In this document: positions 22,335 through 31,174 of the stretch, in pieces
Layout: every line of letters starts with the position of its first letter
How positions within the stretch are numbered: the first letter of the stretch is position 1
Assembly (NCBI GenBank): GCA_019459285.1
Contig: JAIBEL010000074.1
Location: 1-61,013 of the forward strand
Length of the DNA stretch: 61,013 nucleotides
Source: Rhizobium sp.
Lineage (GTDB): Bacteria; Pseudomonadota; Gammaproteobacteria; Burkholderiales; Thiobacillaceae
Direction: 5' to 3'
Made by a program: the position numbers and the translations under genes
Notes under the pieces: generated by a model
Told to the model about the DNA's origin: nothing
Database searches by the model: none
Seen by the model: only the letters and a program-made list of their open reading frames with translations

Positions 22335-22452
22335 AGTGAGCGCCACTCAGATCGAACGATTGCGCATATCCAGTTGGCCTTCGCGTTCCCATCCACCCTC
22401 TGCTCCTCGCGTAATTTTGCTCTTCACCCCATTTGCCAAGGACCTGCTCACC

Positions 22453-23112
22453 ATGCCCCCCCTCACCCTCATCATCGGCAACAAGAACTACTCATCCTGG
22501 TCGCTGCGGCCCTGGTTGCTGCTGCGTCAGGCAGGCATTCCCTTCGAGGCGGTACGCATCCCGCTGTACGCACCCGGGGCGACTGAAGCGCTGGCGACCT
22601 GGTCGCCTTCGGGCAAGGTGCCGGCGCTGCATGACGGCGACCTGCGGGTGTGGGATTCGCTGGCGATCTGCGAATACCTGCACGAGCGTTTTCCGGACAA
22701 GCAGTTGTGGCCAACCGATGCGGCGGCGCGGGCGGTGGCGCGCGCGGTGAGCGCGGAGATGCACGCGGGCTTTTCCGCGCTGCGCGAGCACATGTCGATG
22801 AACATCCGGGCGCGGCGTCCGGGGCAGGGACGCACGCCGGAGTGCCTGGCGGATGTCGAGCGCATCCTGGCGATCTGGACGGATTGCCGCGCGCGCTTCG
22901 GCGCTGGCGGCGATTTCCTGTTCGGGCGCTTTGGCATTGCCGATGCGATGTATGCGCCGGTGGTGCTGCGCTTCCAGACCTATGGTGTGGCGCTGGACGG
23001 CACGACGCGCGACTATGCGGAGGCGGTACGGGCGCTGCCGGCGCTGCAGGAATGGGTGGCGGATGGGGTGGCGGAGACCGAGCGCATCGAGATGTTCGAA
23101 CGCGACGAATGA
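22453..23112 (+). CDS. Glutathione S-transferase family protein
   Basis: A 219-aa GST: a thioredoxin-like N-terminal domain (LTLIIGNKNYSSWSLRPWLL, SGKVPALHDGD, VWDSLAICEYL) and a helical C-terminal domain. The Ser-Ser-Trp-Ser motif near residue 14 resembles the active-site loop of Zeta/YfcF-like GSTs. The start at 22453 is chosen because it matches the family N-terminus and the broken copy at 19383. It is followed after 4 bp by a GIY-YIG-like gene. The substrate is unknown. Confidence 0.9.
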   Translation: MPPLTLIIGNKNYSSWSLRPWLLLRQAGIPFEAVRIPLYAPGATEALATWSPSGKVPALHDGDLRVWDSLAICEYLHERFPDKQLWPTDAAARAVARAVSAEMHAGFSALREHMSMNIRARRPGQGRTPECLADVERILAIWTDCRARFGAGGDFLFGRFGIADAMYAPVVLRFQTYGVALDGTTRDYAEAVRALPALQEWVADGVAETERIEMFERDE

Positions 23113-23116
23113 GGCA

Positions 23117-23443
23117 ATGGGACGCCGGAACCACTATCACGTCTATGTGATCGAGCTGTCGAACGATGTGCTTTACGAAGGCCGGTTCAAGAAAGCCAAC
23201 CCCGGCTATGTCATGGGCAAGCCCTGTCTCTATGTCGGGATGACGGGCCTGGATCCCGACGTGCGATTCGACAAGCACAAGGCCGGCATCCAGTCCAACC
23301 GATTCGTCAAGGAATACGGCCTGCGCCTGTTGCCTGAGCTTTATGAGCTCTACGGCCCGCTGTCGTATGAAGATGCCCGCGCCCTGGAGGTTGAACTGGC
23401 GATCGACTTCCGCGAAGCCGGATACGGGGTTTGGCAGGCGTGA
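23117..23443 (+). CDS. GIY-YIG-like nuclease-fold protein
   Basis: A 108-aa protein with YHVYVIEL (the GIY-position strand) and CLYVGMTGLDPDVRFDKHK (the YIG strand and following helix), and a later Glu-rich helix (ARALEVELAIDF). This is the compact core of the GIY-YIG fold. Many such stand-alone bacterial proteins are of unknown function. The start lies 4 bp after the GST stop, so it is probably cotranscribed with it. Confidence 0.7.
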   Translation: MGRRNHYHVYVIELSNDVLYEGRFKKANPGYVMGKPCLYVGMTGLDPDVRFDKHKAGIQSNRFVKEYGLRLLPELYELYGPLSYEDARALEVELAIDFREAGYGVWQA

Positions 23444-23468
23444 TCCGGATGCTGCAAGACCGCCGCGG

Positions 23469-23954
23469 TCATGCCTTGTCGGGAATGAACGTCAGTACCG
23501 CGCCATTGTTGCAGTAGCGCAGGCCGGTGGGTTTCGGCCCGTCCTTGAACACATGGCCATGGTGGCCGCCGCAGCGTGCGCAGTGATATTCGGTGCGCGG
23601 CAGCAGCAGGGTCAGGTCGGTCTTGGTTTCCACGTGTCCGGGAAGCACATCGTAGAAGCTGGGCCAGCCGGTGCCGCTGTCGTATTTGAACCGGGAGGGG
23701 AACAGCGGCAGACGGCAGGCCCGGCACACGTACAGGCCGCTGCGCGTTTCGTGGTCGAGCGGACTGCTGAAAGGCCGCTCGGTGCCCTCCTCGCGCAGGA
23801 TGTCGTACTGTTCCGGAGTAAGCCGCCGCTTCCACTCTGCGTTCCCGAGAACCAGCCTTTCGATGCGTTCCGCCGCCCAGGCCGGCCCGGGCAGGGCGAA
23901 CTGCATGAGCGCCGGCGTGCTGGCCGTCAGTTTGATGAATGTCCGTCTGTCCAT
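23469..23954 (-). CDS. msrB: MsrB, exported methionine-R-sulfoxide reductase
   Basis: A 161-aa MsrB with a Tat-like leader (DRRTFIKL, hydrophobic stretch, AWA cleavage site near residue 27). Two zinc-binding Cys pairs are visible (CRACRLP and CARCGGHHGH), and the catalytic Cys lies in GLRYCNNGAVLTF. It reduces methionine-R-sulfoxide in proteins, here presumably in the periplasm. It lies 35 bp downstream of msrA on the same strand, so the two likely form an operon. Confidence 0.92.
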   Translation of the reverse strand: MDRRTFIKLTASTPALMQFALPGPAWAAERIERLVLGNAEWKRRLTPEQYDILREEGTERPFSSPLDHETRSGLYVCRACRLPLFPSRFKYDSGTGWPSFYDVLPGHVETKTDLTLLLPRTEYHCARCGGHHGHVFKDGPKPTGLRYCNNGAVLTFIPDKA

Positions 23955-23989
23955 GATGATTCACCTCGTACGAACCGGTTCGCACCGGT

Positions 23990-24655
23990 CTATCTGTCCA
24001 CATACCACGCCGGAAATTGTTGTCGCAGCGCGGCAATCTTCGGCAAGTCGTTGATGACGATATACGGCTGGTTGGGATGGCGGTCCAGATAATTCTGATG
24101 GTAGGCCTCCGCATCATAGAAACCTTTCAGCGGCACGACCTGGGTGACGACGGGGCGCCTGAACACGCCCGCCGCCTGGAGCTGGGCGATGTAGCCGTCG
24201 GCCACGCGCTTCTGATCGGCGTTGGCATAGAAGATCGCCGAGCGGTATTGTGTGCCGGTGTCTGGCCCCTGCCGGTTCAGTTCCGTCGGATCGTGCGCGA
24301 CGGAAAAAAACACTTTCAGAAGCTGCCCATAGCTGATGCGCGCCGGGTCGTAGAAAATGTGTACCGATTCGGCATGGCCGGTCCGGCCGGTGCTCACCTG
24401 GCCATATGTGGCCGTATCCGCATTGCCGCCGGCATAGCCCGACACCACCCGGGTCACGCCCTTGACATGTTCGAACACACCCTCCATGCCCCAGAAGCAT
24501 CCGCCGGCCAGCACCGCCGTCTGCATGCCGCTCACGCCGGCGAGCGGGGTGTCGACGACCGGGTCGGGCAAAGGTGCGGCGGTCGACGCGTACGAGTACC
24601 CCACCCACGCAATACCCAGGATGGATGCGATGACTGCAGCAACAAGACGATTCAT
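23990..24655 (-). CDS. msrA: MsrA, exported methionine-S-sulfoxide reductase
   Basis: A 221-aa MsrA with the catalytic motif GCFWGMEGVFEHVKGV and the family blocks GYAGG, HAESV and DPTELNRQGPD. An N-terminal hydrophobic signal (NRLVAAVIASILGIAWVG) suggests export. The ATG at 24655 is preferred because a strong AAAGGAGGT site lies just upstream, although the frame stays open further. With the Tat-exported MsrB it forms a periplasmic protein-repair pair. Confidence 0.92.
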   Translation of the reverse strand: MNRLVAAVIASILGIAWVGYSYASTAAPLPDPVVDTPLAGVSGMQTAVLAGGCFWGMEGVFEHVKGVTRVVSGYAGGNADTATYGQVSTGRTGHAESVHIFYDPARISYGQLLKVFFSVAHDPTELNRQGPDTGTQYRSAIFYANADQKRVADGYIAQLQAAGVFRRPVVTQVVPLKGFYDAEAYHQNYLDRHPNQPYIVINDLPKIAALRQQFPAWYVDR

Positions 24656-24742
24656 GGTGCACCTCCTTTGCCTCGATTCAGGAAACCGGCCGGATGCGTA
24701 TGCGCGGCCGACGCGCGCACGCATATCCAGCTGGTCCGCCAC

Positions 24743-24931
24743 CGTTTCATCCTATCCTTGACCATAGCTGCTGGGGAATCGGTTTTCTTTCGACCTCGTA
24801 TGCGGGGGCATGGTTTCCTTGGCCGTTTCATGCGGACAGGCTCCGGTGCGGGTGAAGACCTGTTGATCTGGCTGATGACTCGCTAGTATTCAGGCCCTTA
24901 CCCGAGAACTTTCTATTGCCTTACTGCCCCA
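24743..24931. other. Divergent gap between msrA and the cyclase gene
   Basis: About 190-280 bp of non-coding DNA separate the divergent msrA and diguanylate cyclase starts. I see no convincing promoter pair, repeat or RNA gene. Confidence 0.3.
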
Positions 24932-26221
24932 ATGGGCACTCATGCCCGGATTTCTTTCATGCTCAAAAACAAGAATGCCCTGATGTCCCGCCTCGCCGCA
25001 GCACTGGGAATGAATTCGGGTACGCTGCCCGCGCTCGCCGATATCGAGGGGTCCGTCTTTGCCGGTTTCAGGCAGGTGCTCCAGAAGGGCCTGCTGATCT
25101 TCGCGCTCATCATCACGATCCTGTTCGCCATGATGTTCTATCAATACCAGCGTTCGGCCGAGGCTGTTCACTCGGTGGAGCATACGCGGCAGGTCATCGC
25201 CTACATCAATGCGCTGCGCACCTACCTGCTCAACCTGGACAATGCGGTCCGCCAGTACGCCGACTCGCAGAACCGCACCGATCTCGACCCCAGCCTGATC
25301 TGCCGCCCATCATCGTGTCCCAGTGCCGGACAGCTGATTGCCCTGATCGGCAACGACGGCTCCCAGGCGGCTCGCCTGGCCCCCTTGCCGGCCCTGCAGG
25401 CCGCTTTGGAAACCGGATTCAGCGCGCTGCAACAAGGCGCGGCAGGGGGCGCTGCCCCGCCGCCCGGGCAGGAACTGGGCGGCTTCGACAAATCCGCCAT
25501 CGAACAGATCCACCGCATCCTGATCGAAGCCGAACGGGAGGAGCTGAATCAGCTGGAAACGCGCGAGGCGGCACGCGTCCGCGGCGAAAGCCTGTCGTCG
25601 GCGCTGCTGGGAATCGCCGGATTATGGACAGGCCTGGCATTGTTCGGGCTGTACCGGGAAACCGTCCGCCTGATCCGGGCAGGCATCCAAGCCGAGCAGA
25701 CGATCCGGCAACTCAGCCTGCGCGACCCGCTGACGGGGCTTGCCAACCGGCGCTTCCTGCAGGAAAACACGCGGCATATGATCGCCGGCGCGCGCCGCGC
25801 GCGAACGCAGATGGCGGTGCTGGCTGTCGATCTGGACAACTTCAAGGCCGTCAACGATCAGCACGGGCATGCAGCAGGCGATACGGTGCTCGTGACAGCA
25901 GCCCAGCGGATGAAGCAGCTGCTTCGCGAAGCGGACGTGATCGCCCGCTTTGGCGGAGACGAGTTCGTGATCGTGCTGGTCCAGGTCGACGATGCGGAGG
26001 CCGCGCGCGAGGTGGCACGCCGCGTGGTGGACAACCTGCGGCAACCTATCCCGCTGACGGGCGGGGCCAGCGCGCACATCGGCGCATCCGTGGGAATCGC
26101 CATGTGCTGCGAGGACGGCGATACGCTGGATGCCTTGCTGAAGAAAGCCGACGCGGCACTTTACGCCGCGAAACGTGACGGCAAGGGCACGTTCCGCCAG
26201 GCCGAGGCCCAGCCTGCATAA
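24932..26221 (+). CDS. Membrane-bound diguanylate cyclase (GGDEF)
   Basis: A 429-aa protein with two membrane helices (about residues 50-70 and 205-225) flanking a periplasmic segment of about 130 residues that contains a CRPSSCPS Cys pair. A C-terminal GGDEF domain follows with the intact motif RFGGDEF. An inhibitory I-site (READ) lies five residues before GGDEF, so c-di-GMP feedback is likely. It makes c-di-GMP from GTP in response to an unknown periplasmic signal. The start may instead be the ATG at 24959; neither has a good ribosome-binding site. Confidence 0.88.
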   Translation: MGTHARISFMLKNKNALMSRLAAALGMNSGTLPALADIEGSVFAGFRQVLQKGLLIFALIITILFAMMFYQYQRSAEAVHSVEHTRQVIAYINALRTYLLNLDNAVRQYADSQNRTDLDPSLICRPSSCPSAGQLIALIGNDGSQAARLAPLPALQAALETGFSALQQGAAGGAAPPPGQELGGFDKSAIEQIHRILIEAEREELNQLETREAARVRGESLSSALLGIAGLWTGLALFGLYRETVRLIRAGIQAEQTIRQLSLRDPLTGLANRRFLQENTRHMIAGARRARTQMAVLAVDLDNFKAVNDQHGHAAGDTVLVTAAQRMKQLLREADVIARFGGDEFVIVLVQVDDAEAAREVARRVVDNLRQPIPLTGGASAHIGASVGIAMCCEDGDTLDALLKKADAALYAAKRDGKGTFRQAEAQPA

Positions 26222-26431
26222 AACCGTTCGTGCATCATCGATACCTGGACCACCAGGAAACGTTCACTTAAGACAACGATGAGTATCCAGTCCAAACGAT
26301 CCGGTCTGCAGCCGCTACCTGATTCATACGAGCTCATGGCCCGCTCACGTATGATGACGCGCGGAATCTGACATGGTACGGGCGACTGATTTTCAGGAAG
26401 CCCGGGTATGAGGTTGCGAGCTTGAGCCGGT
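26222..26431. other. Gap between the cyclase gene and cbbO
   Basis: About 210 bp between convergent genes. I see no gene, clear terminator hairpin with a T run, or repeat. Confidence 0.3.
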
Positions 26432-28711
26432 TTATTTGGTGAGTGCCATGAACAACTGCGGCAGCCGTTCCGGCAGGCGCTCGACGTGGTCGATGACGGT
26501 GAACTGGCGACCGAAGATATCGCCGACGTATTCGTCGGCCTTGGGATCGAGGCTAATGCAGTAGGCGAAGATGCCGTCCTGGTCGAGTTCCTTCACTGCC
26601 TGCCGTGCGTCCTCGATAAGCAGGCGCTCGTCGTGGGCATCCACGTCGGACGGCTTGCCGTCGGTGAGGATGAGCATGAGCTTTTTGTCGGCCTGGCGCG
26701 CGCCGAGGTAGTGCGCGGCGTGGCGCATCGCCGCGCCCATGCGGGTGGAATAACCCGCCTCCATCGCCGCCAGCCGCGCTTTCACGTCGTCGTTGAAGTG
26801 TTCGCCATAGCCCTTGATGTGCAGGTAGCGCACGTCGTGGCGGGTGTTGGAATGGAAGCCGGCGATGGCGAACGGGTCGCCGAGTTTCTCGATTGCCCAG
26901 GCCAGCAGCGAGACCGCTTCCTGTGAGAGATCGAGGATGGTCTGATCGCTACCCGCGGCCTTTTCGTTGAGCGATTCCGACAGGTCGAGCAGCAGCATGA
27001 CGGCGATGTCGCGGCCGTCGGTGCGGTGGCTCATGTTGATGCGCGGGTCGGGCATGGCGCCGCCCTTGAAGTCGATCAAGGAACGGATGGCGACGTCGAG
27101 ATCGAGTTCGCTGCCCTCTTCCTGGTAGCGGATGCGCACCTTGTCCTGCGGCTTCAGCAGGTCGAGCATCTTCTTCAGCCGTTTGGCGAGCGCGCCATGT
27201 TTGGCGAGCAGGCGATCGATATCGGCCGCGTTGCCGGCGGGGTGCAGCGCCTCGTACACGCTGGCCCAGTCGGGGCGGTAGGTCTGGCTGCTGTAATCCC
27301 ACTCGGGGTAATGGCGCGGCGGCAGGCCGCGGATTTCCTCGCCCGGCTCGATCTTGCGCTTCTCGTCGAAGGCTTCTTCCTCGTCGCCCGCCTCGATGAA
27401 TTTCCACAGCTGGCGGTTGTCGTCGCGGTAGTCGACCACGGTGTCGGCGAAATGCACCCTGGCGAACTGGTCGCTCTGGCGGCGGGTCCTGGCGACGTAA
27501 CTCAGCGCCAGCGAGGCGATTTCACGCGTGGAAGACTCACCCTGCGCCATGACCGCGTGGAAGCGATGTACGTAATCGTTGAGGTCGGCGTCAAGATAGC
27601 CGTGATCGGGATCGAGCAGCGCGCGCGACAGCATCGCCATGCGGTGGCGCAGGCAGGAGGTGGTTTCCGGATCGCAGGCGTCTGCCACGGGCCTGGGATG
27701 CAGCGCGAGGAACAGGCGGCGCAGGCCGGGGTATTCGCGGATCAAGAGCGTCTCGATGCGGCAGTCCTCGAAGAACTCGACCGCCATGCGCTGGAATGGA
27801 CTCCAGTTGTCGGCAACTTGCGCCACCGACCAGCGGCGGTGGCCGACGATGTGGGCGAGCACGGCACGGTAACGGTCCAGGCCGGAGACGACCACGCCCT
27901 CTTCAACCAGCGCATCGTCGTACACGTCCGGCAGGCGGATGCCGAGCTTGTCGTAATACGGCACCGGCTTGCGGAGCTCGTCGAACGCGGTGGAGTACGG
28001 CACCAGGTGGTCGCTGTCCTGCCACAGGCCGCGCAAGTACAGATCCAGCTTGCGCTCGACGTCGACCAGCAAAGTGCCGTGGCGCTCGCGCTGCAGGACG
28101 GCACGGGCATCGGCCGACTGCAGGCTGAAGTAGTCTTTCTGCCGCTCGGGATGGCTGCGGTAGTTGCGGATGCCGTATTCGACCCAGTTCTTCAGCCCGG
28201 CGAGCGTCAACTGGCCGAGCAGGGCCGGCGCCTGAGCAAAGAACTCCGGCAGGCCCGGACTCGGAAACGTGGTGTGGTGGCCGTGGATGGAACCGGTGGT
28301 GCGCGCCTTCAGATCCAGGGTGATGTCGAGGTAATGCTGCAATAGTTCCTGCGACTGCAGCCGGCGCGCAACCGGCGCCAGTGTCTGCAGGAAGGGGGTG
28401 ATGGCCTTGCCGTTGGGCGACTTCTGCAGGCGCTGGATCAGCGCCATGACCGTGGGCAACGCAGGTTCGCCGACGGCCTTGGCGGTGGACGGCCACTCCT
28501 CCAGGAACGCCAGCATCGGCTCGACGCCGCGGCCCAGCTTGCCGATGACGCGGCCGGCTTCGAGGTAGGCGTCGGTGCCCTCGCGCGTCAGCACGGCGAG
28601 CGCCTCGGCCATGACATCCTCGAACACCTCCTCCACCTGCGGGAAGCGGGTATCGAGCTGCTTCCAGTACGCAGCCATGAGGGGATGCTGGTAGGCGATT
28701 TCGGTGGTCAC
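26432..28711 (-). CDS. cbbO: CbbO, VWA-domain RuBisCO activase adaptor
   Basis: A 759-aa protein with a long helical N-terminal region and a C-terminal von Willebrand factor A domain. The MIDAS motif DLSES (LLLDLSESLNEKA) lies near residue 565 and a downstream Thr-Asp (LILTDGKPSD) near 690. CbbO bridges the CbbQ AAA+ hexamer to RuBisCO so that inhibitory sugar phosphates can be removed. It lies 9 bp after cbbQ in a cbbM-cbbQ-cbbO order, so it is of the type that serves form II RuBisCO. Confidence 0.94.
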   Translation of the reverse strand: MTTEIAYQHPLMAAYWKQLDTRFPQVEEVFEDVMAEALAVLTREGTDAYLEAGRVIGKLGRGVEPMLAFLEEWPSTAKAVGEPALPTVMALIQRLQKSPNGKAITPFLQTLAPVARRLQSQELLQHYLDITLDLKARTTGSIHGHHTTFPSPGLPEFFAQAPALLGQLTLAGLKNWVEYGIRNYRSHPERQKDYFSLQSADARAVLQRERHGTLLVDVERKLDLYLRGLWQDSDHLVPYSTAFDELRKPVPYYDKLGIRLPDVYDDALVEEGVVVSGLDRYRAVLAHIVGHRRWSVAQVADNWSPFQRMAVEFFEDCRIETLLIREYPGLRRLFLALHPRPVADACDPETTSCLRHRMAMLSRALLDPDHGYLDADLNDYVHRFHAVMAQGESSTREIASLALSYVARTRRQSDQFARVHFADTVVDYRDDNRQLWKFIEAGDEEEAFDEKRKIEPGEEIRGLPPRHYPEWDYSSQTYRPDWASVYEALHPAGNAADIDRLLAKHGALAKRLKKMLDLLKPQDKVRIRYQEEGSELDLDVAIRSLIDFKGGAMPDPRINMSHRTDGRDIAVMLLLDLSESLNEKAAGSDQTILDLSQEAVSLLAWAIEKLGDPFAIAGFHSNTRHDVRYLHIKGYGEHFNDDVKARLAAMEAGYSTRMGAAMRHAAHYLGARQADKKLMLILTDGKPSDVDAHDERLLIEDARQAVKELDQDGIFAYCISLDPKADEYVGDIFGRQFTVIDHVERLPERLPQLFMALTK

Positions 28712-28720
28712 GTTCGAAAC

Positions 28721-29524
28721 TTAGGCAAACGTTGCGTCGATCGCATGATCGAGCGTTTCGCGGATGTCGACGTCATCGGTGATCGGCCGCACCATCGCCA
28801 TGCGGCAAGCGTCCGTCGGGTCCACGCCATCCTTGATGAGCGTCGCCGCATACACCAGCAGGCGTGTCGAGATGCCTTCGTCGAGGCCGTGCCCCTTGAG
28901 GCTGCGGGCGACGCCGCCGATCTTCACCAGCTTCGCGGCGACGGCTGCGTCCATGCCGGTTTCCTTCGCCACGATCTGCGCTTCCAGCGCGGCATCGGGA
29001 TAGTCGAAGTCGAAGGCGGTGAAGCGCTGCTTGGTCGACTGCTTGAGGTCCTTCATCAGCGTCTGGTAGCCGGGGTTGTAGGAGATCACCAGCTGGAAAT
29101 CGGGATGCGCGTGGATCAACTCGCCCCTCTTGTCGAGCGGCAGGGTGCGGCGGTGGTCGGTGAGCGGATGGATGACCACGGTGGTGTCCTGGCGCGCTTC
29201 GACGATTTCATCGAGGTAGCAGATGGCGCCGATGCGCGCGGCGGTGGTGAGCGGGCCGTCGAGCCAGCGGGTGCCGTTGGCTTCCAGCAGATAACGTCCC
29301 ACCAGGTCGCTGGCGGTCATATCCTCATTGCAGGCCACGGTGATCAGCGGCTTGCCGAGCTTCCACGCCATGTATTCGACGAAGCGCGACTTGCCGCAGC
29401 CGGTGGGGCCTTTCACCATCACCGGCAGGCGGTTGCGGTAGGCGGCCTCGTAGAGCGCGACCTCGTTCTTCTGCTGCTGGTAGAAGGGTTCCTGCTCAAG
29501 CTTGTACTGGTCTTTGTTCGTCAT
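28721..29524 (-). CDS. cbbQ: CbbQ, AAA+ RuBisCO activase motor
   Basis: A 267-aa MoxR-type AAA+ ATPase with Walker [10 protein letters not shown] and Walker B ICYLDEI. The start at 29524 is preferred because GAGGA then sits 6 bases upstream and the length matches the family. An ATG two codons earlier abuts that site, and the longer open frame to 29617 runs through the cbbM terminator. With CbbO it remodels inhibited RuBisCO. A strong terminator upstream suggests it is expressed well below cbbM. Confidence 0.95.
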   Translation of the reverse strand: MTNKDQYKLEQEPFYQQQKNEVALYEAAYRNRLPVMVKGPTGCGKSRFVEYMAWKLGKPLITVACNEDMTASDLVGRYLLEANGTRWLDGPLTTAARIGAICYLDEIVEARQDTTVVIHPLTDHRRTLPLDKRGELIHAHPDFQLVISYNPGYQTLMKDLKQSTKQRFTAFDFDYPDAALEAQIVAKETGMDAAVAAKLVKIGGVARSLKGHGLDEGISTRLLVYAATLIKDGVDPTDACRMAMVRPITDDVDIRETLDHAIDATFA

Positions 29525-29545
29525 TTTCATTCCTCGTTGCGGAAG

Positions 29546-29575
29546 AAAAAAACGCCCCCGGGAAGCCGGGGGCGT
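29546..29575 (-). terminator. Intrinsic terminator between cbbM and cbbQ
   Basis: Read on the minus strand, a 10-bp perfect stem (29575-29566 with 29561-29552) with a 4-base loop is followed by a run of seven T (29552-29546). It lies about 80 bp after the cbbM stop and about 22 bp before the cbbQ start, so cbbQO must rely on read-through or on a promoter inside this gap. Confidence 0.9.
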
Positions 29576-29655
29576 GGAGCGCGGGGACGATTCTCTGCAG
29601 CTAGGAGACCGCTTCAAACCATCCCGCGTAGGGATGATGCTTCATCCCCGCTTGC

Positions 29656-31035
29656 TTATTTGTGCACGCCCAGCTTTTCACGCCAGCCCGGATACAGCTT
29701 GTCGGCGTCGCCCGGGAAGGACTCGAACGCGCGGGCGAATTCCTTGTGCTCCTTGGCGTATTCGATCGGGTCGGCGCCCGATTTCCAGCACTCGTACGAC
29801 TGGCGCAGCGAGATCGCGCCGGCCGCAGGGCTGTCGATGTGGCCGTAGGAGCCGCCGCCGGAGGTGTTGATGACGTTGCCGTGACCCAGGTTCTCGAAGA
29901 AGCCGGGCAGGCGCAGCGCGTTCATGCCGCCGGAGATGATCGGGGTGGTGGGCTTCATGCCGTACCACTTCTGGAAGTAGACCGGGCCCTGGCACTCGTC
30001 GCGCTCGATCATGTAGGCGATATTCTTGTCGCTGTTCTCGCCTTCCATCTTGCCGTAGCCCATGGTGCCCACGTGGATGCCCGAGGCCCCCTGCAGACGC
30101 GAGATCTTGGCCAGCACGAACGCGGTGTAGCCACGCTTGGCGGACGGCGAGGTGATCATGCCGTGGCCGGCACGGTGGTAGTGCAGGTACTGGCTCGGGT
30201 ACTGACGACGCGCGGTGGTGATCATGCCGGGGCCGCCGACGAAACCGTCGACCAGGAAGGCCAGCTTGTCGGCGTCGGGGCCGAAGGTCTCGAGGCCGAA
30301 ATCGGCACGCGCCATCATTTCGTAGTGGTCGTCAGCGGTGATATTCAGCGAGAACAGCTTGGCCTGGCCGGTTTCGTCCTGGGCGCGCTTCATCGAGTCA
30401 TACACCAGCGGCAGCACTTTCTTCAGCGGGCAGAACACCTGGTTGCCTTGCGGCTCGTCGTTCTTGATGAAGTCGCCGCCAAGCCAGAACTGGTAGGCCG
30501 CAGCCGCGAACGGCTCGGGACGCAGGCCCAGCTTCGGCTTGATGATAGTGCCCGAGATGTAGCCGCCGTCCTTGATCGGGCGACCGAGGATACGCCACAT
30601 GTCGGAGATGTCGCGCGCGGGGCCGTCGAACATCTGGATGCAACGCTCGGGCACGTAGAAGTCGTGGATCTTGGCGTGCTCGATGTCGCCCATGCCCTGG
30701 TTGTTGCCGATCACCAGCGTCAGGAAGGAGACGATCATGAAGCGGCCATCGGTGATGTTGCGGTCGAACAACTCGATCGGATAGGCGATCCGCATGTCTT
30801 CGGTCGCTTCGTCGATGTAATAGACCAGCGCGTCGACGCCCTTGGTGAAGTCGTCGGTAGTCGACACTTCGACGTTGGTGCCGGTGGACGATTCGGCGGC
30901 GAAGTGCGCGGCCGCTTCGAGGTAACCGTAGCCCGACTTCGGCTTCATCTTGTAGGCGACGAGGATGTGCCTGCCACCCTTGATCAGGTCTTCCTCTTTC
31001 AGGCTGAGGTCGGCGTAACGTGCGGATTGATCCAT
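29656..31035 (-). CDS. cbbM: Form II RuBisCO, CbbM
   Basis: A 459-aa form II ribulose-bisphosphate carboxylase. The carbamylation Lys lies in [14 protein letters not shown], and the loop 6 and phosphate-binding regions ([27 protein letters not shown]) are present. Length and motifs match form II rather than form I. Form II has low CO2/O2 specificity and works at high CO2 or low O2, free in the cytosol. The ATG at 31035 follows an AGGAG site; an upstream in-frame start would add 14 residues. It is divergent from a cbbR gene. Confidence 0.97.
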   Translation of the reverse strand: MDQSARYADLSLKEEDLIKGGRHILVAYKMKPKSGYGYLEAAAHFAAESSTGTNVEVSTTDDFTKGVDALVYYIDEATEDMRIAYPIELFDRNITDGRFMIVSFLTLVIGNNQGMGDIEHAKIHDFYVPERCIQMFDGPARDISDMWRILGRPIKDGGYISGTIIKPKLGLRPEPFAAAAYQFWLGGDFIKNDEPQGNQVFCPLKKVLPLVYDSMKRAQDETGQAKLFSLNITADDHYEMMARADFGLETFGPDADKLAFLVDGFVGGPGMITTARRQYPSQYLHYHRAGHGMITSPSAKRGYTAFVLAKISRLQGASGIHVGTMGYGKMEGENSDKNIAYMIERDECQGPVYFQKWYGMKPTTPIISGGMNALRLPGFFENLGHGNVINTSGGGSYGHIDSPAAGAISLRQSYECWKSGADPIEYAKEHKEFARAFESFPGDADKLYPGWREKLGVHK

Positions 31036-31079
31036 TGCTTGGCTCCTGCGGTAGATGAACAAGGTTGCAGAAGCCAATG

Positions 31080-31154
31080 CCCCTGAAACCGACAGGGGCG
31101 GACTATACGCACACGCTTATATAATTAAAATTCAATAGTTCTGATAAAAACTAT
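31080..31154. promoter_or_regulatory. AT-rich cbbM/cbbR divergent control region
   Basis: The dyad ATAGTT-N8-AACTAT (31135-31140 and 31149-31154) is a likely LysR-type site. On the minus strand a -10-like TATAGT lies at 31107-31102 with a weak T-rich -35, placing the dyad at about -39 to -58 of cbbM. A 6-bp stem (31080-31085 with 31093-31098) would form in the cbbM leader and could stabilise the message. All assignments are by eye. Confidence 0.55.
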
Positions 31155-31174
31155 ATATTTAGACTTATATATCT

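Noticed and set aside
29525-29617. An upstream extension of cbbQ to 29617
   Set aside because: It would run through a strong terminator and lacks a ribosome-binding site; the start at 29524 matches the family length.
29656-31035. The idea that CbbM is the cargo of this carboxysome
   Set aside because: Form II enzymes are not known carboxysome cargo, CbbM lacks the form IA CsoS2-binding surface as far as known, and acRAF points to a form I enzyme elsewhere. It is kept only as a remote alternative.
29662-31086. A 474-codon plus-strand frame opposite cbbM
   Set aside because: It is the GC-driven complement of the form II RuBisCO gene. Its product is compositionally biased and unlike any known family.
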